5,150 bases of DNA, taken from the NCBI GenBank assembly GCA_009885185.1, contig VFLF01000137.1, positions 1 to 5,150 on the forward strand, read 5' to 3'. How positions within the stretch are numbered: position 1 is the first letter of the stretch; every line of letters begins with the position of its first letter. This document shows, one piece after another, positions 1-5,150 of this stretch. The notes beneath the pieces are model-generated. The model was not told the origin of the DNA, searched no databases, and saw only the letters and a list, made by a program, of their open reading frames with translations. This DNA comes from Nitrosomonadales bacterium (GTDB taxonomy: Bacteria; Pseudomonadota; Gammaproteobacteria; Burkholderiales; SG8-41). Both the position numbers and the translations under genes were made by a program.

Positions 1-1357
1 GCAGTTTGACGCGGTCACCAAATTCAATGCGCAGGTGGATGCGGTGACGCGGCTGCCGGATCTGACGCGGCAGGCGTTTCGCGTGGCGACCTCCGGTGCG
101 CCGGGGCCGGTGCATTTGCGCATCCAGGGGCATCTGGGGCAACTGACCGAGGCCGAGGCGGAACTCGATCCGATGATCGAGGCCAAGTACAAACGCACGC
201 CGCCGTTTCGCAGCGAACCGGACATGCAGCATGTGACAGAGGCGCTGGCACTGCTGGCGTCCGCGCAGCGTCCGGTGATCGTCGCCGGGGGCGGGGTGAT
301 GACTTCCGGCGCGCAAGCCGAACTGATCGCGCTGGCGGAAAAACTCAACATCCCGGTGGCGACGTCGCTCAACGCCAAGGCAGTGATGCCCGACCATCAT
401 CCGCTCAACGTCGGGATTCCCGGCGCCTACTCGCGTGACTGCGCCAACCGCACGCTGGCCGAATGCGATCTGGCATTCTTTGTCGGCAGTCACACCGGCG
501 GGCAGGTCACCAATAACTGGATGTTCCCGCCGGCAGGCACCAAGATGATTCAGTTGGATATCAACCCCGATGAACTCGGTCGCAATTATCCGAACGCGGT
601 GTCGATATTGGGTGACGCGAAGCTGGGTTTAAAACGCATGACAGAAAACGCCGTGCCTAAGTCTGCGAATGACTGGACCCAACGCGCGCAGCAGTTTGTT
701 GCCGAGTGGCGACGCGAGAATGCCGAAATGCGCAACGCTGATGTCGCGCCGATACGCCCGGAGCGCATCTGCAAAGAGATTTCGGACGCGCTGCCGCCGG
801 ACGGCATCGTCGTGTCGGATACCGGCCACGCGGGCATTTGGACGGCGCGCTTTATTGAATTGAAGCACCCGACGCAGCGTTACTACCGCACGGCGGGTTC
901 TCTGGGCTGGGGTTTCCCGGCGGCGCTAGGCGTGAAGTGCGCTAACCCGGACAAGCCGGTGGTGTGTTTCACCGGCGACGGCGGTTTTTATTACCATATC
1001 GGCGAACTCGAAACCGCGCGCCGCCACAACATCAACGCGGTGATCGTGGTCAACAACAACAGCGCGCTGAATCAGGAAATTCGCTTGAACGATATCGCCT
1101 ACGGCGGCAAGCAGCACGGGCGAGCGGAAGAAATGTGGCGCTTTCCGGAGGTGAATTTCGCCAAGGTGGCGGAGTCGTTTGGCTGCATCGGCATACGCGT
1201 CGAGAAACCCGGCGACCTCGCCGACGCGTTGAAGCGCGCGATCGCCATGAACAAGCCGGTGGTGGTGGATGTCGCCACCGATATGTACGCGATTGCGCCG
1301 CACCCGTGGACATCCACCGGGCGTGATTTTCATTCGTATCAAAAGACGGGGGCTTGA
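1..1357 (+). CDS. ThDP-dependent acetolactate-synthase-like enzyme, 5' truncated by window edge
   Basis: The frame is open from the left edge (first full codon at 2) to TGA 1355–1357, giving about 451 residues. By alignment with AHAS-type enzymes roughly 110–140 N-terminal residues are missing, including the catalytic Glu that activates ThDP. The window holds the end of the Pyr domain (TSGAPGPVHL), the central Rossmann-like domain (RPVIVAGGG through IQLDINPDELG) and the PP domain. The PP domain shows GSLGWGFPAALG and the Mg-ThDP motif, with GDG at 974–982 and NNN at 1052–1060. These enzymes are cytoplasmic and cleave or form C–C bonds next to a carbonyl. The AHAS substrate-site signature RFDDR is replaced by GSHTGGQVTNNW (485–520), so the key Arg is absent. 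No ilvN/ilvH or ilvC follows. I infer a decarboxylase, lyase or carboligase of unknown substrate. The superfamily is certain and the reaction is not. It is probably translated with the next gene, 1 nt downstream. Confidence 0.9.
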   Translation, partial: QFDAVTKFNAQVDAVTRLPDLTRQAFRVATSGAPGPVHLRIQGHLGQLTEAEAELDPMIEAKYKRTPPFRSEPDMQHVTEALALLASAQRPVIVAGGGVMTSGAQAELIALAEKLNIPVATSLNAKAVMPDHHPLNVGIPGAYSRDCANRTLAECDLAFFVGSHTGGQVTNNWMFPPAGTKMIQLDINPDELGRNYPNAVSILGDAKLGLKRMTENAVPKSANDWTQRAQQFVAEWRRENAEMRNADVAPIRPERICKEISDALPPDGIVVSDTGHAGIWTARFIELKHPTQRYYRTAGSLGWGFPAALGVKCANPDKPVVCFTGDGGFYYHIGELETARRHNINAVIVVNNNSALNQEIRLNDIAYGGKQHGRAEEMWRFPEVNFAKVAESFGCIGIRVEKPGDLADALKRAIAMNKPVVVDVATDMYAIAPHPWTSTGRDFHSYQKTGA

Positions 1358-1358
1358 G

Positions 1359-2132
1359 ATGGCAGGTTTTGCGCTGGGCGAAGATCGCGCTTACTGGATC
1401 AGTTGGTTTAATCTGCCGGAGGAAAAACGCCACGAGTTTTTTGGCTGGGCGTATGAGTCGTATGTGCCCAAGGTGCTCGCGCGCGACGGGATATTGTGGG
1501 GTGCGCTGTATTCCTCGCAGCCCACGGGCAGTTTTACACCGCTGGGGGGCGGCGGGCGCATCAGTCACAAAAAAAATCCCAAGGGTGTGCCCGTCGGCGA
1601 CCGTTACATCATGATGTTCGGCGCGATGGATATCTACGCGCTGGCCGACCCGACGCCGGACGAATTTCATGCCACGTTTAACAAAGCCGACAGCAAAATG
1701 CTCGCGCTGCGCACCGATGAGCGCCGCAACCTCATGATGGAAGAGGCGCGCATCGAAGGGCCAGGCATTATTGAAAACACACCGGAGATGGCGCCCGCGC
1801 CGGCGATACAACTCGGCAGTTTCAACGCGGGCGCGTGGGCCGACGAGGAAGAAATGGCGGTGTGGTACGCGCGCTGGCGTCTGCCGTCTTTGACCGCGTT
1901 GCCGGGCGTGGTGCGCGTGCGCAAACTGATTTCGGTGGCGGGCTGGGCCAAGCACGCGTGCTTTTATGAATTTACTTCGCTGGCGGCGCGCGAGGAGCAT
2001 TTCGTGCATTACGAAAAGCCCAACAAGAAAATGGTGAAGTGGTCCACCGACGTGGTGCGCGACACGGTGCATGCGCGGGGCTCGGCCAATATCGCGAGCA
2101 GGATATTTTATTCATTAAAAACAGTTACTTAG
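1359..2132 (+). CDS. Unknown protein, probable tandem dimeric alpha/beta-barrel (Dabb/ferredoxin-like) fold
   Basis: This is a 257-residue protein with no signal peptide or membrane segment. The ATG at 1359 lies one base after the ThDP-enzyme stop, with GGGGG at 1348–1352 as a likely ribosome-binding site, so the two genes look translationally coupled. Two halves seem to repeat one pattern: a hydrophobic strand, an acidic amphipathic helix ending in a W/Y-rich segment, a 'PxxLxxxxGV/I' turn, and further strands. Half 1 is about residues 12–103 (YWISWFNLPEEKRHEFFGWA, then DRYIMMFGAMDIYAL). Half 2 is about 149–215 (QLGSFNAGAW, LPGVVRVRKLISVAGWAKHA, CFYEF). That pattern is typical of Dabb/EthD-like ferredoxin folds, which include small catabolic isomerases, decyclases and heme-active enzymes. 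A linker at 60–80 carries GGGG and basic residues. I recognise no catalytic motif. Its partner is presumably the ThDP enzyme. The fold call is inferred from the pattern only. Confidence 0.82.
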   Translation: MAGFALGEDRAYWISWFNLPEEKRHEFFGWAYESYVPKVLARDGILWGALYSSQPTGSFTPLGGGGRISHKKNPKGVPVGDRYIMMFGAMDIYALADPTPDEFHATFNKADSKMLALRTDERRNLMMEEARIEGPGIIENTPEMAPAPAIQLGSFNAGAWADEEEMAVWYARWRLPSLTALPGVVRVRKLISVAGWAKHACFYEFTSLAAREEHFVHYEKPNKKMVKWSTDVVRDTVHARGSANIASRIFYSLKTVT

Positions 2133-2141
2133 GATATATTC
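2108..2141 (+). repeat. AT-rich three-block element, copy A (possible promoter/protein-binding site)
   Basis: The blocks are TTATTCATTAAAAACA (2108–2123), GTTAC (2124–2128) and TATATTC (2135–2141). The same blocks recur in the same order at 3564–3596; block 1 matches at 15 of 16 bases. The copy overlaps the last eight codons and stop of gene 2 and runs into the spacer before the bicupin gene. TATATT resembles a -10 box, with TTCATT 18 nt upstream as a weak -35. A start about 7 nt past that -10 would leave almost no leader and exclude the GGGGA ribosome-binding site. A protein-binding site is therefore as plausible as a promoter. Confidence 0.45.
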
Positions 2142-2151
2142 GGGGAACAGC

Positions 2152-2835
2152 ATGCCACAGTGGGAACACAAATCGGGATTTGAAATCGTCAGGGTTGCGC
2201 AGATTGAATGGGAAGACCGCCGCAACGTCGACAACTGGCCCAGCCGCGCGGGTATGTTCTGCGACGACAAGGCGCTGCAATTGTGCATACGCCTGATCGA
2301 TTATCCGAAAGGCTCGACCGAGCCGCGCCACGTGCATGGCGGCATGCACGCCACCACGGTGTTAAAGCATCACACGGTGGTGGATGGCGTGACGCTGCGT
2401 CCGCTGGATGTGGTGCTGGGGCCATCGAACGAGCCGCACGGGCCGCTGCATTACCCGGATAGTTGTCAGTTGTTGAGCGCGTTTCAGGGCAGCTACTTTC
2501 ACAGCGAAGTGGAAAAACTGTCGGGTGAAAAACAGTACCGGCTGATTCAGCAGGAACAACTGCCGTGGGAGCCGGGCGCCAACGGGGAGCAGATCAAAAC
2601 GCTGGTCGACCGCGGCTGCGGGCGGCTGCTGGTGCAAGCCATTAAATTCGCGCCCGGCGGTTCGATGCCTGCCAAATCGTACGGCAAGCTGCACTCGGCG
2701 CTGATCGCTTTCGGGGGTGCCGAGGTCGATGGTGTTGCGCTGGGCGAATGGGACTTCCTGCGCGTGTTGGACGCCGCGCACGGCGCGGTGAAATTTCCGC
2801 AAGGGGCGACGCTGCTGGCGCTGACGATGCGGTGA
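2152..2835 (+). CDS. Bicupin protein (ChrR-like cupin), one metal site
   Basis: This is a 227-residue soluble protein made of two cupin-like halves. Cupin 1, about residues 45–115, carries motif 1 as G54-x5-H60-V-H62. The usual metal-ligand Glu position is occupied by His66 (HVHGGMH), and G79 closes the motif. Motif 2 is G90-x4-P95-x-G97-x2-H100 (GPSNEPHGPLH). Cupin 2, about 150–227, keeps the strand rhythm (LLVQAIKFAPGGSMP, ALIAFGG) but has no HxH, so it probably binds no metal. Cupins of this kind are dioxygenases, isomerases, metal-dependent hydrolases or ligand sensors, including the ChrR anti-sigma C-terminal domain. No zinc-binding anti-sigma domain precedes it here. I infer a metabolic or sensing role with the two upstream genes. 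GGGGA at 2142–2146 is the ribosome-binding site. It sits 19 nt after gene 2, and a shared AT-rich element covers that junction. Confidence 0.85.
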   Translation: MPQWEHKSGFEIVRVAQIEWEDRRNVDNWPSRAGMFCDDKALQLCIRLIDYPKGSTEPRHVHGGMHATTVLKHHTVVDGVTLRPLDVVLGPSNEPHGPLHYPDSCQLLSAFQGSYFHSEVEKLSGEKQYRLIQQEQLPWEPGANGEQIKTLVDRGCGRLLVQAIKFAPGGSMPAKSYGKLHSALIAFGGAEVDGVALGEWDFLRVLDAAHGAVKFPQGATLLALTMR

Positions 2836-2878
2836 GCAGGCGCCGTGGATTGATAGACCCGCATCGCAGTTGAGCGGC

Positions 2879-3502
2879 ATGGCGCAATACATCGAAATCC
2901 ACCCGGTCAACCCGCAGCCGCGCCTGATCGCGCAGGCCGCGCGCATTGTGCGCGATGGCGGGGTGATCGTGTATCCGACGGATTCATGTTACGCGCTGGG
3001 TTGCCACATCGGCGACAAGGCGGCGATGGCGCGCATGCGCGTGATTCGTCAGGTGGATGAGAAGCACCATTTTTCGCTGGTGTGCCGCGATCTGCGCGAG
3101 ATTGCCACTTACGCCAAGGTCGATAACCAGCAGTATCGTCTGCTCAAGGCGGCCACGCCCGGCTGCTACGCCTTTATTCTGGAAGCCACGCGCGAAGTGC
3201 CCAAGCGTTTGCAGCATCCCAGCCGGCGTACCATCGGCTTGCGCATCCCCGATCACCCGGTGGTGCGCGCGCTGCTGGCGGAACTGAATGAGCCGCTGCT
3301 GTCGTCAACGCTGACCTTGCCCGGCGACGACGTGCCGCTGAACGATCCGCAGGAATTCCGCGAGCGGCTTGAGCATCACGTTGACCTGATACTCGATGCG
3401 GGTTCGTGCGGCGTCGAACCGACCACCATTGTGAATCTCACCGGCGCGGCGCCGGTGATCACGCGCGTGGGCAAAGGCGATACGGCCATCTTCGGTGTGT
3501 GA
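2879..3502 (+). CDS. yciO: YciO-type Sua5/YciO/YrdC family protein
   Basis: The 207-residue product closely matches the length and pattern of E. coli YciO (about 206 aa). It shows IHPVNPQPRLIAQAARIVRDG at the start, YPTDSCYALGC (32–42), a basic/aromatic HHFSLVCRDL (63–72), TPGCYAFIL (93–101), RRTIGLRIPDHP (116–127), LSSTLTLPG (141–149) and PTTIVNLT (181–188). The family fold binds nucleotide and RNA; relatives TsaC/Sua5 make threonylcarbamoyl-AMP for tRNA t6A. YciO lacks the TsaC STSAN-type segment, having SSTLTLPG instead, and is regarded as a separate branch whose cell role is unsettled. It should not be read as the essential t6A enzyme. ATG 2879 is preferred over TTG 2870 because it gives the family's usual N-terminus. 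It lies 43 nt after the bicupin gene with no terminator visible, so read-through from upstream is possible. Confidence 0.92.
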   Translation: MAQYIEIHPVNPQPRLIAQAARIVRDGGVIVYPTDSCYALGCHIGDKAAMARMRVIRQVDEKHHFSLVCRDLREIATYAKVDNQQYRLLKAATPGCYAFILEATREVPKRLQHPSRRTIGLRIPDHPVVRALLAELNEPLLSSTLTLPGDDVPLNDPQEFRERLEHHVDLILDAGSCGVEPTTIVNLTGAAPVITRVGKGDTAIFGV

Positions 3503-3563
3503 AGTGCCATTGCGTTACACTCGGCGTTCTTCGCGCTTGCGCGACCGCACGCTCCATGAAAAA

Positions 3564-3596
3564 TTATTCAATAAAAACAAATAGTTACGTATATTC
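3564..3596 (+). promoter_or_regulatory. AT-rich three-block element, copy B; candidate promoter of the protease–trpS pair
   Basis: The blocks are TTATTCAATAAAAACA (3564–3579), GTTAC (3584–3588) and TATATTC (3590–3596). They have the same order as at 2108–2141, and block 1 starts 26 nt before TATATTC, against 27 nt there. TATATT 3590–3595 matches the -10 consensus at 5 of 6 positions. TTCAAT (3567–3572) is 17 nt upstream but matches TTGACA at only 3 of 6. Transcription would begin near 3602 and leave a leader of about 19 nt containing the GAGG ribosome-binding site. The position suits expression of the protease and trpS genes. The promoter is predicted by eye. Confidence 0.45.
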
Positions 3597-3608
3597 CCTA
3601 GACGTAAC
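3584..3608. promoter_or_regulatory. Perfect 7-bp inverted repeat, possible operator or leader hairpin
   Basis: GTTACGT (3584–3590) and ACGTAAC (3602–3608) are exact reverse complements separated by 11 nt, centred at 3596. The dyad overlaps the candidate -10 box TATATT and ends 3 nt before the GAGG ribosome-binding site of the protease gene. Half-sites whose centres are 18 bp apart could bind a dimeric regulator that blocks polymerase. If transcribed from further upstream, it could instead form a weak hairpin next to the ribosome-binding site. Confidence 0.4.
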
Positions 3609-3620
3609 GACGAGGCTTGC

Positions 3621-4322
3621 ATGGAACTGAGCGTAATTCAGGTGATCGCGATTTATGCGCTGCCGGTGGTCTTTGCGATCACGCTGCACGAGGCCTCGCA
3701 CGCGTACGCCGCCAAATATTTCGGCGATCTCACCGCGTATTCGCAGGGGCGCGTGAGTCTGAATCCGATCAAGCACATTGACCCCATCGGCACCGTGGTG
3801 CTGCCGCTGGTGCTGCTGGCGCTGTCCAAACTGTTTGGCGGCGGTTTCATTTTCGGCTGGGCCAAACCGGTGCCGGTGAATTTCGGCAACCTGCGCAATC
3901 CCAAGCGCCACATGTTGTGGGTGGCGGCGGCGGGGCCGGCGGCGAATCTGGTGATGGCGATATTTTGGGTGCTGATGGTGAAGCTGGCGATGAGCGATAT
4001 CGCGGGATCGTTCTCGGTGCCGCTGGCGCTGATGGGCGCGGCGGGCATCATGGTGAATGCGATATTCATGGTGCTGAACCTGTTGCCGATTCCGCCGCTC
4101 GATGGCGGCCGCATCATGGTGAGCCTGCTGCCGCACCGGCAGGCGTACCAGTTTTCGCGTATCGAACCCTATGGCTTTATTATCATTATCGTGCTGCTGT
4201 TCACCAAGGTGCTCGACGTGGTGATGTGGCCGCTGGTGACGATGACCATACAATTTGTCGCCGCCATCGGCGATGTTGAAGTGCTCGACCTTTATCGACT
4301 TTTGAAACTGCTGTCCAAATAA
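3621..4322 (+). CDS. Compact M50-family site-2 protease (intramembrane metalloprotease)
   Basis: This is a 233-residue polytopic inner-membrane protein. The first membrane segment (about 5–22) leads into the zinc-binding HEASH motif, with H23, E24 and H27. The third zinc ligand is expected at D161 in NLLPIPPLDGGRI (153–165), the second M50 signature. Other hydrophobic segments are at about 55–72, 98–122, 132–157 and 184–214. FGWAKPVPVNFGNLRNPKRH (78–97) is the loop typical of the small YwhC/Rip-like group. There is no PDZ domain, unlike RseP (about 450 aa), so it belongs to the minimal S2P group, whose substrates are mostly unknown. It may cleave transmembrane proteins such as anti-sigma factors, but nothing here names a target. 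ATG 3621 has GAGG five bases upstream. The trpS start follows after 4 nt, implying co-transcription. Confidence 0.93.
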   Translation: MELSVIQVIAIYALPVVFAITLHEASHAYAAKYFGDLTAYSQGRVSLNPIKHIDPIGTVVLPLVLLALSKLFGGGFIFGWAKPVPVNFGNLRNPKRHMLWVAAAGPAANLVMAIFWVLMVKLAMSDIAGSFSVPLALMGAAGIMVNAIFMVLNLLPIPPLDGGRIMVSLLPHRQAYQFSRIEPYGFIIIIVLLFTKVLDVVMWPLVTMTIQFVAAIGDVEVLDLYRLLKLLSK

Positions 4323-4326
4323 CATC

Positions 4327-5150
4327 ATGTTCACCAATCGCGTACTCTCCGGCATGCGCCCCACCGGCGGGCTGCATCTGGGTCATTATCACGGCGTGCT
4401 CAAAAACTGGGTGCGTCTGCAACACGAATTCGAATGCCTGTTTTTTGTCGCCGACTGGCATGCGCTGACCACGCACTACGACGATCCCAGCCAGATCGAG
4501 CGGCACGTGTGGGACATGGTGATCGACTGGCTCGCCGCCGGCATCGATCCGGCGCAGGCCACGTTGTTTATCCAGTCGCGCGTGCCGGAGCACGCCGAGC
4601 TGCATCTCTTGCTGTCGATGATTACGCCGCTGGGTTGGCTGGAGCGCGTGCCGACCTATAAAGATCAGCAGGAAAAACTCGCCGAAAAAGACCTCGCCAC
4701 CTATGGCTTTTTGGGCTATCCGCTGCTGCAAAGCGCCGACATCCTGATTTATCGCGCCAACCGCGTACCGGTGGGCGAGGACCAGGTGCCGCACGTTGAG
4801 ATCACCCGCGAGATCGCGCGCCGCTTTAACCACGTGTTCGGCCGGGAGCCGGGCTTCGAGGATAAAGCCGAGGCCGCAATCAAAAAACTCGGTTCACGCC
4901 GCGCCAAAATTTATCGTCAGCATCGAAAGAGTTACATGGAAAAGGGCGATGCCGACGCGCTGGCGGCGGCGCGCGCGCTGCTCGACGAAACACAGAACCT
5001 GACGATGGGAGACCGCGAGCGGCTGTTCGGCTACATCGAAGGCGGCGGTAAGGTGATCCTGACTGAACCGCAGGCATTGCTGACCGAAGCATCCAAAATG
5101 CCCGGCCTCGACGGACAGAAAATGTCCAAGTCGTACAACAACACCATCAC
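4327..5150 (+). CDS. trpS: Tryptophanyl-tRNA synthetase, 3' truncated by window edge
   Basis: The frame is open from ATG 4327 to the right edge, with 274 complete codons present. It is a class I aminoacyl-tRNA synthetase that charges tRNA-Trp in the cytoplasm. The HIGH-type motif is HLGH (17–20) within SGMRPTGGLHLGHYHG. Next come FVADWHALTTHY, the active-site segment YPLLQSADILIYRAN (131–145) and VPVGEDQ (147–153). KMSKS falls at 265–269, about 70 residues later than the position near 195 in E. coli and Bacillus enzymes. The extra sequence lies at about 175–244 and is rich in charge and Ala. From memory, longer TrpS forms of about 400 aa with this layout occur in betaproteobacteria, so roughly 125 residues, the anticodon-binding end, probably lie outside. 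There is no clear ribosome-binding site before the ATG, so translation is probably coupled to the protease gene 4 nt upstream. Confidence 0.96.
   Translation, partial: MFTNRVLSGMRPTGGLHLGHYHGVLKNWVRLQHEFECLFFVADWHALTTHYDDPSQIERHVWDMVIDWLAAGIDPAQATLFIQSRVPEHAELHLLLSMITPLGWLERVPTYKDQQEKLAEKDLATYGFLGYPLLQSADILIYRANRVPVGEDQVPHVEITREIARRFNHVFGREPGFEDKAEAAIKKLGSRRAKIYRQHRKSYMEKGDADALAAARALLDETQNLTMGDRERLFGYIEGGGKVILTEPQALLTEASKMPGLDGQKMSKSYNNTI

Larger units (their letters stand above)
3503..3620. other. Intergenic region between yciO and the protease gene
   Basis: This 118-nt spacer is the longest non-coding stretch in the window. Its left part (3503–3550) is GC-rich and holds a tight TCGCGC-TT-GCGCGA dyad at 3531–3544 with no T-run. 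Its right part (3555–3605) is clearly AT-rich against the GC-rich background and carries a shared element and a perfect inverted repeat. GAGG at 3612–3615 is the ribosome-binding site of the protease gene. Confidence 0.7.

Noticed and set aside
1269..1358. Upstream in-frame ATG at 1269 for the 257-aa gene
   Set aside because: It would add 30 residues inside the conserved 3' end of the ThDP enzyme. ATG 1359, one base after the preceding stop, has a suitable GGGGG upstream.
1050..2072. A 340-codon reading frame on the - strand
   Set aside because: It lies across two well-supported + strand genes, is rich in His/Arg as expected from antisense of GC-rich codons, and shows no recognisable domain.
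2870..2878. TTG start for yciO
   Set aside because: It adds only three residues, has a poorer upstream region, and E. coli YciO-like sequence begins at or close to ATG 2879.
2836..2878. Terminator or small gene between the bicupin and yciO genes
   Set aside because: I found no stable stem with a T-run and no plausible start with a ribosome-binding site in these 43 nt.
3516..3521. TACACT as a -10 box just after yciO
   Set aside because: It matches 4 of 6 consensus positions with no credible -35 at 16–18 nt. The AT-rich element closer to the protease gene is the better candidate.
3531..3544. TCGCGC-TT-GCGCGA dyad as a terminator after yciO
   Set aside because: The 2-nt loop forces a short stem and no T-run follows, so it does not look like an intrinsic terminator.
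3585..4364. A 259-codon reading frame on the - strand opposite the protease gene
   Set aside because: Its translation is a low-complexity His/Gln/Arg-rich product of antisense reading. The + strand shows complete M50 motifs.

Overview
The window is GC-rich, densely coding bacterial DNA. All six recognised genes lie on the + strand. Two features suggest a betaproteobacterium: a TrpS with a long insertion before its KMSKS loop, and the gene order yciO – site-2 protease – trpS. From memory both are typical of Nitrosomonadales/Rhodocyclales-type genomes; this was not checked by search.

Left half (1–2835): a three-gene group of unassigned, probably metabolic function. It starts with the 3' three-quarters of a thiamine-diphosphate (ThDP) enzyme of the acetolactate-synthase-like superfamily, cut by the window edge. 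One nucleotide later comes a 257-aa protein that looks like two fused dimeric alpha/beta-barrel (ferredoxin-like) units. After a 19-nt gap comes a 227-aa bicupin with one metal-binding cupin and one degenerate one. The ThDP enzyme lacks the AHAS substrate-site RFDDR signature and no regulatory-subunit gene follows it, so valine/isoleucine synthesis is unlikely. The substrate cannot be read from sequence.

Right half (2879–5150): a housekeeping-type group. It holds a YciO-type member of the Sua5/YciO/YrdC family, then a 118-nt spacer (3503–3620), then a compact membrane-embedded M50 site-2 protease, and 4 nt later tryptophanyl-tRNA synthetase, cut by the right edge after its KMSKS motif.

The most notable non-coding signal is an AT-rich three-block element present twice: at the gene 2/bicupin junction (2108–2141) and in the spacer before the protease gene (3564–3596). 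The blocks are TTATTCAWTAAAAACA, GTTAC and TATATTC, in the same order. The second copy overlaps a perfect 7-bp inverted repeat, GTTACGT-N11-ACGTAAC, directly upstream of the protease ribosome-binding site. These could be promoter/operator sequences shared by the two halves. I see no RNA genes, insertion sequences, CRISPR arrays or convincing intrinsic terminators.
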